NCBI GenBank assembly: GCA_033063855.1
Contig: CP093831.1
Location: forward strand, 26,722,001 to 26,786,000
Source: Smittia aterrima
Taxonomy: Eukaryota; Arthropoda; Insecta; Diptera; Chironomidae
Direction: 5' to 3'
Length of the DNA stretch: 64,000 nucleotides
Shown here: positions 60,425 through 64,000 of the stretch, one piece after another
How positions within the stretch are numbered: position 1 is the first letter of the stretch
Layout: each line of letters begins with the position of its first letter
Position numbers and translations under genes: made by a program
Notes under the pieces: model-generated
Told to the model about the DNA's origin: nothing
What the model saw: only the letters and a program-made list of their open reading frames with translations
Database searches by the model: none

Positions 60425-63249
60425 ATGTCGTTAAAGGTGAGTAAATGAAGCAGACGTTAATCACTCAATTAGTTGATGGTGATGAGAAAAGGAAAACGTC
60501 GTTGGTCGTGATTTGATGTTTAACACTTTCCGAGTAAAATCAAGCTCAGACTATTTTTAAAGCGAAATTTTGTTGCACTTGAAGATGATTGAAAAATCGA
60601 TTCTAATTGACAGGGAAACTTTTTCTCGTTTCTATGACGATCTGAGAAATTTTTTATCAACAATGTTTAAAAGTCAAAGTTTACGATTCGAATGAAACTG
60701 CAAGTTCCGCCATCAATAACTGCAGTCGCTTAATAGAAAAAGTTTTTTAATTTAATAAAGTTTGCGATGATTGCGAAGAGGAGGAAACTTTTTGGTTTGT
60801 CAATTAGTTTTCCCCACAAATCGCTCTCGTCACGAAAGGAAAATCAATAAGATTATGTCAGGCAACAGACAATTAATTAGGTCACGATTTTTCGAGGATG
60901 ACTAAGCTTAAGCTCATCCTCGAAGCGTTTGTCAACAAAATCGGAAGTTTCACCGCTAATTAATCAATAACTCGGAAATTACAAAAAAAAAACTTTTTCC
61001 ATTTTATCACAAAGTGATGTCAAACTTCTTTGATCTTCAAACGAAATCAAATTTTCAGTCGTAAAATATTTTTCTATAAACAAAATTCAGTTTCCTCGAC
61101 TTTCTCTTTTGAGTAAAAAGAAAACTGAACGTAATTGTCGAAGAAGTCGAAGGAAAAGTGTTTAGATTTTTCATCGACGAATCAATAATGTAAAGTCATG
61201 ATCGCGCCATTAAATTAATGGGCAACCTGCACGCAGGAGTTCATTTGATGTATCGCAAGCTTCAAGAACTTAAAGACTGTGCCAATAACCGCGTAAATTA
61301 TGTTTCTCAACAAGAGCCTCGATAATTACAATGCGTTAGAAATAGAAAACGCGTTTTCGCGCCATAAAAATTGATGCGTTTGTTTGAGAATGAATTATGA
61401 TTCTCACTATGCGATAAGTAAACAACGTTATAAACTTCTTCTCTCGCTTTGAAACATTCGCTCATAGTAAATAGAAATGTTTACGATCATTTGTTGATAT
61501 GTGAGTATCAACGCTGAGCTTAATTGGAAGGAAATTGCAATGAAATTGATCGGAACTTTGTTGTGGGGAAAGTTTTGCTCTTTAGATAGTTCAAATGTTC
61601 ATTAGAAAACTTTAAGTTCTGCTCGTTTCGTTTGTTCAATTAACTGCATTTTCACATTTAGCTATCGAAGCTGAAACAATTGTTTGCGTCAGAATGAAAA
61701 TTAATCGAATGAAATTAGAACATGGAACGATTACGATGCTCGATGGACGATCTCATTCAAATTACCACAAACTAATCTTCTCTTTAATCTCATTCCATAG
61801 AAAGAGACTCTATCGGACATTCAGCTTCACTTAGCGGCGCTTCGTGGAGATGAGATGTTGCTGAGGAAAGTTCTCGATAGCGGAAAAGTCCACGTCGATT
61901 GTAAAGACGAGGTAAGTGTTATTGGCCAATTAATCTCAATATTTCACCAATTATCCAAGTGATTTATGGTTTGTTTTGAAACGCATTCCATTCACTTGAG
62001 TTTATGCAAATCGCTTTTGTAGTCTGCGGTTTCGTTTCGCGTGACCTTCACTCGCATTTATTTATTTAAACGAGCCGAGTTTGTTTGGCTCCCTCGTTCG
62101 TTTGCTTTTTCTACGCGACTTTAAAACAGCAATTAATCTAAAAGCTAATCGGATTTTAATCTCATCCTGAAGGATAACACAACACCTTTGATTCTGGCGG
62201 CTGCTGGCGGACACACGGCTTGTGTGTTAGAGCTACTCGAGCAAGGCGCTGACGTCAATGCAAAGCGAGTGGTAAAGCATCTCAAGTTACATGAAGTATC
62301 TCGTGTTTCTCAAATTATTTCTTTAAAACAGACAGGCACGACTGCACTTTTCTTCGCGGCGCAAGGCGGCTTCATCGACATCACGAGAATTCTCCTCAAA
62401 GCAGGCGCAACTGTTGACGTAGCGAGTGTCGATGGCGGGACAGCTTTGTTCGTTGCTTGCCAAGGCGGTCACACGAATATCGTCAAAGATCTGCTTGGTG
62501 CTGGTGCCAATGTAAACGCTTTAATGAAGGTAAAGCTCAAGTGATTGACATGCGAGATTGAACGCGTGCATGAGACAACGTCACACAATCATGTGTTCAA
62601 ACATAAACATTCGAAAATTAAAAATAATTTCTCTTGCGTAGGATCGTGCGACGCCTCTTTTTATCTCAGCACAGAACGGACATCGAACTGTACTTCTCAT
62701 GTTATTAGCCGCCGGAGCTAACGCAGACGATCCGAGAAATGATGGAGCAACGCCATTGTGGATTGCTAGTCAAATGGGCAACGATCACATCGTGAAAGTG
62801 TTGCTTCAAAATGGAGCCTACGTCGATTCAGTGAGAAACGATGGAGCGACTCCACTTTTTAAAGCTAGTCACAAAGGACATCACGCAGTTGTTCAAGAAC
62901 TACTCAAATATCGACCTAACCTTGGACTTCTCCCGGTAAAGAAATAAATTATTTTCTCGAAGAAAAATTTATTAAATTTTCTTTTCTCCAACAGAACGGC
63001 GAGTCAGCTCTTCACGCTGCTGCGTTGTTCGGGCATCTTCCAATCGTCAAACAGTTAATATCAGCAGGTTCAGATCTCATGATGAAGAACCAAGACGGTC
63101 TAACGACACTTCAAATCGCAAAGCAACAGAAATACGTTTACGTCGTTGAATATTTGTTAGAGAAGGAAAGGGAAATCAGTTTACTTTGTAAAGGCATCGC
63201 TCAACTGCCGAGAACTCAAGTCAATAACGTAGCGAAAACCGTCGCATAA
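60425..63249 (+). CDS. Ankrd29: Ankyrin-repeat protein, ANKRD29-like
   Basis: Six exons: 60425-60436 (MSLK), 61801-61911, 62173-62271, 62332-62529, 62642-62935, 62995-63249; 322 residues. It is built almost wholly of about eight ankyrin repeats. Family-specific stretches include TGTTALFFAAQGGF, GGTALFVACQGGH, DGATPLWIASQMGN, DGATPLFKASHKG and the break RPNLGLLPNGESALHAA, which matches vertebrate ANKRD29 (KFSPTLGIL-NGTSALHAA). Boundaries fall between repeats. The first coding exon is only 12 bp and is separated by a 1364-bp intron, unusually long for this window. Cellular role is poorly known in any animal. Confidence 0.9.
60437..61800. other. Intron 1 of the ankyrin gene
   Basis: GTGAGT donor directly after the MSLK exon and CATTCCATAG acceptor. 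No coding evidence inside. As the only long intron in this gene it is the likeliest place for internal regulatory sequence, but I see no specific element. Confidence 0.6.
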
Positions 63250-64000
63250 AACAGCTCGAAGCAAGTTTACCGAAACGTGTCTGCCAACAAAAGTTATTGT
63301 TACGATGGAATATTAGGATTTCAGGATAAAATTTTAAATTTCCTTTACTTCGGATTCTTCTGGTTACTTAAGCAAAAACCTGCTTCAGGCGAAGCATCAC
63401 TGATTACGTACAACAAGTTAAGCTGCAACTTCTCAGAGAGCTTTCAAAGCGCAAATTTTCTTCGTTTTGCTTCGAGACTTTATAATTTATGTTCCTTACT
63501 TTGTCGCAGGAAAATTATTTTCATCTTCAAAACTTTTATTTTTCTTGTCTTGAGCGTGAACGCTTAAACTTTAATTTATTTATGAAACATTTCTACCAAT
63601 TACAATTGTAAAATAAAAGAGAGAATAATAAAATTGTTAGCATCGAATGAAAAAGCTTTCGCATTGTTGATTGTTAATTCAATCGACGCCCTGTGGAGAA
63701 TGGAGAGTAATTACGGATTAAGTACAGCTCGCCGAAAGCTCGTCGCTAACTGGCCCGTTAGTTAGTTTATGTGTTTCGTTGGTGGAGCTGACGGAGCGAA
63801 CATAAAAACTTTTTACGAGGTTTTTATAGTCTTTTGAGCTTGGTAAAGTCGAGGGACAACAATTTTCATGTTAGTGAAAGTAGAGGCAAAGAGCCCACTC
63901 ATAAAACGTTGAAGCAGAGAATGTTTGGCTTTTATTTTCGGTGGCACGTCACATAAATTACAGGAAAAAAAAGTTTCGCTTTTTAAGGTTCAAAGGAAAA
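63250..64000. other. 3' UTR and downstream flank of the ankyrin gene
   Basis: Polyadenylation-type AAATAAAAG and AATAATAAAATTG near 63612-63634. The remainder to the window edge has no coding evidence; a 96-codon frame at 63277-63567 lies in the UTR and is not protein-like. Confidence 0.5.

Noticed and set aside
1..64000. tRNA, rRNA or CRISPR features
   Set aside because: No tRNA A/B-box pairs with cloverleaf spacing, no rRNA-like stretches and no regularly spaced short repeats were noticed by reading. A covariance-model scan would be decisive for small RNAs.

Overview
This is eukaryotic, insect, most likely nematoceran fly DNA (a chironomid-type midge is my best guess). The evidence is AT-rich sequence, many 50-70 bp GT-AG introns, tightly packed housekeeping genes with dipteran orthologs (Hen1, Abcd, riboflavin kinase, Taf7, Ssu72, Lsg1/Ns3, SH3PX1, Phf5a, RpS21, Ankrd29), an ecdysteroid-kinase-like gene, and a leucine-rich-repeat (LRR) family of the kind nematocerans carry in quantity. 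Species cannot be fixed from sequence alone.

Layout. 1-4.4 kb: a NACHT-type STAND NTPase with three long tandem C-terminal units. 4.5-9.1 kb: Hen1 (-), a C2H2 zinc-finger gene (-) and an EcKinase-like gene (+). 9.1-12.85 kb: no coding evidence, probably upstream and 5'-UTR intron sequence of the peroxisomal ABC transporter gene (13.06-16.07 kb). 16.4-21.6 kb: riboflavin kinase (+), Taf7 (-), Ssu72 (+), Lsg1 (-). 53.4-57.7 kb: SH3PX1 (-), Phf5a (+), RpS21 (-) and an unrecognised gene (+). 60.4-63.2 kb: an Ankrd29-like ankyrin gene.

The centre (about 22-53 kb) is a tandem array of roughly 19 units of one family: a dipteran extracellular-type LRR domain with no signal peptide, joined to a C-terminal BTB/POZ domain. 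About seven units look intact; the others are truncated, nonsense-bearing, reduced to one domain, or broken by a transposon. A NACHT fragment related to the first gene is stranded in the array, and a segmental duplication has copied one LRR-BTB gene together with the 3' end of SH3PX1. A small secreted MBF2-like gene lies at the duplication junction.

The most remarkable content is two array members (25.6-27.9 and 33.1-35.2 kb) that gained pieces of transcriptional co-regulators: the NCD1 domain of NAB (with what looks like its original 54-bp intron), the KIX domain of CBP/p300, and, in a separate 3' exon after the BTB domain, the CBP TAZ1 zinc domain. The predicted order is LRR-NCD1-KIX-BTB-TAZ1. 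One copy retains all twelve TAZ1 zinc ligands; the other has a frameshifted TAZ1. I know of no described protein with this architecture. Its function is unknown; interference with, or re-targeting of, CBP/NAB partners is an inference.

All identities come from reading the sequence and from memory of the families; no database search was run. Exon boundaries were chosen from splice signals and frame, and every multi-exon model here closes in frame.
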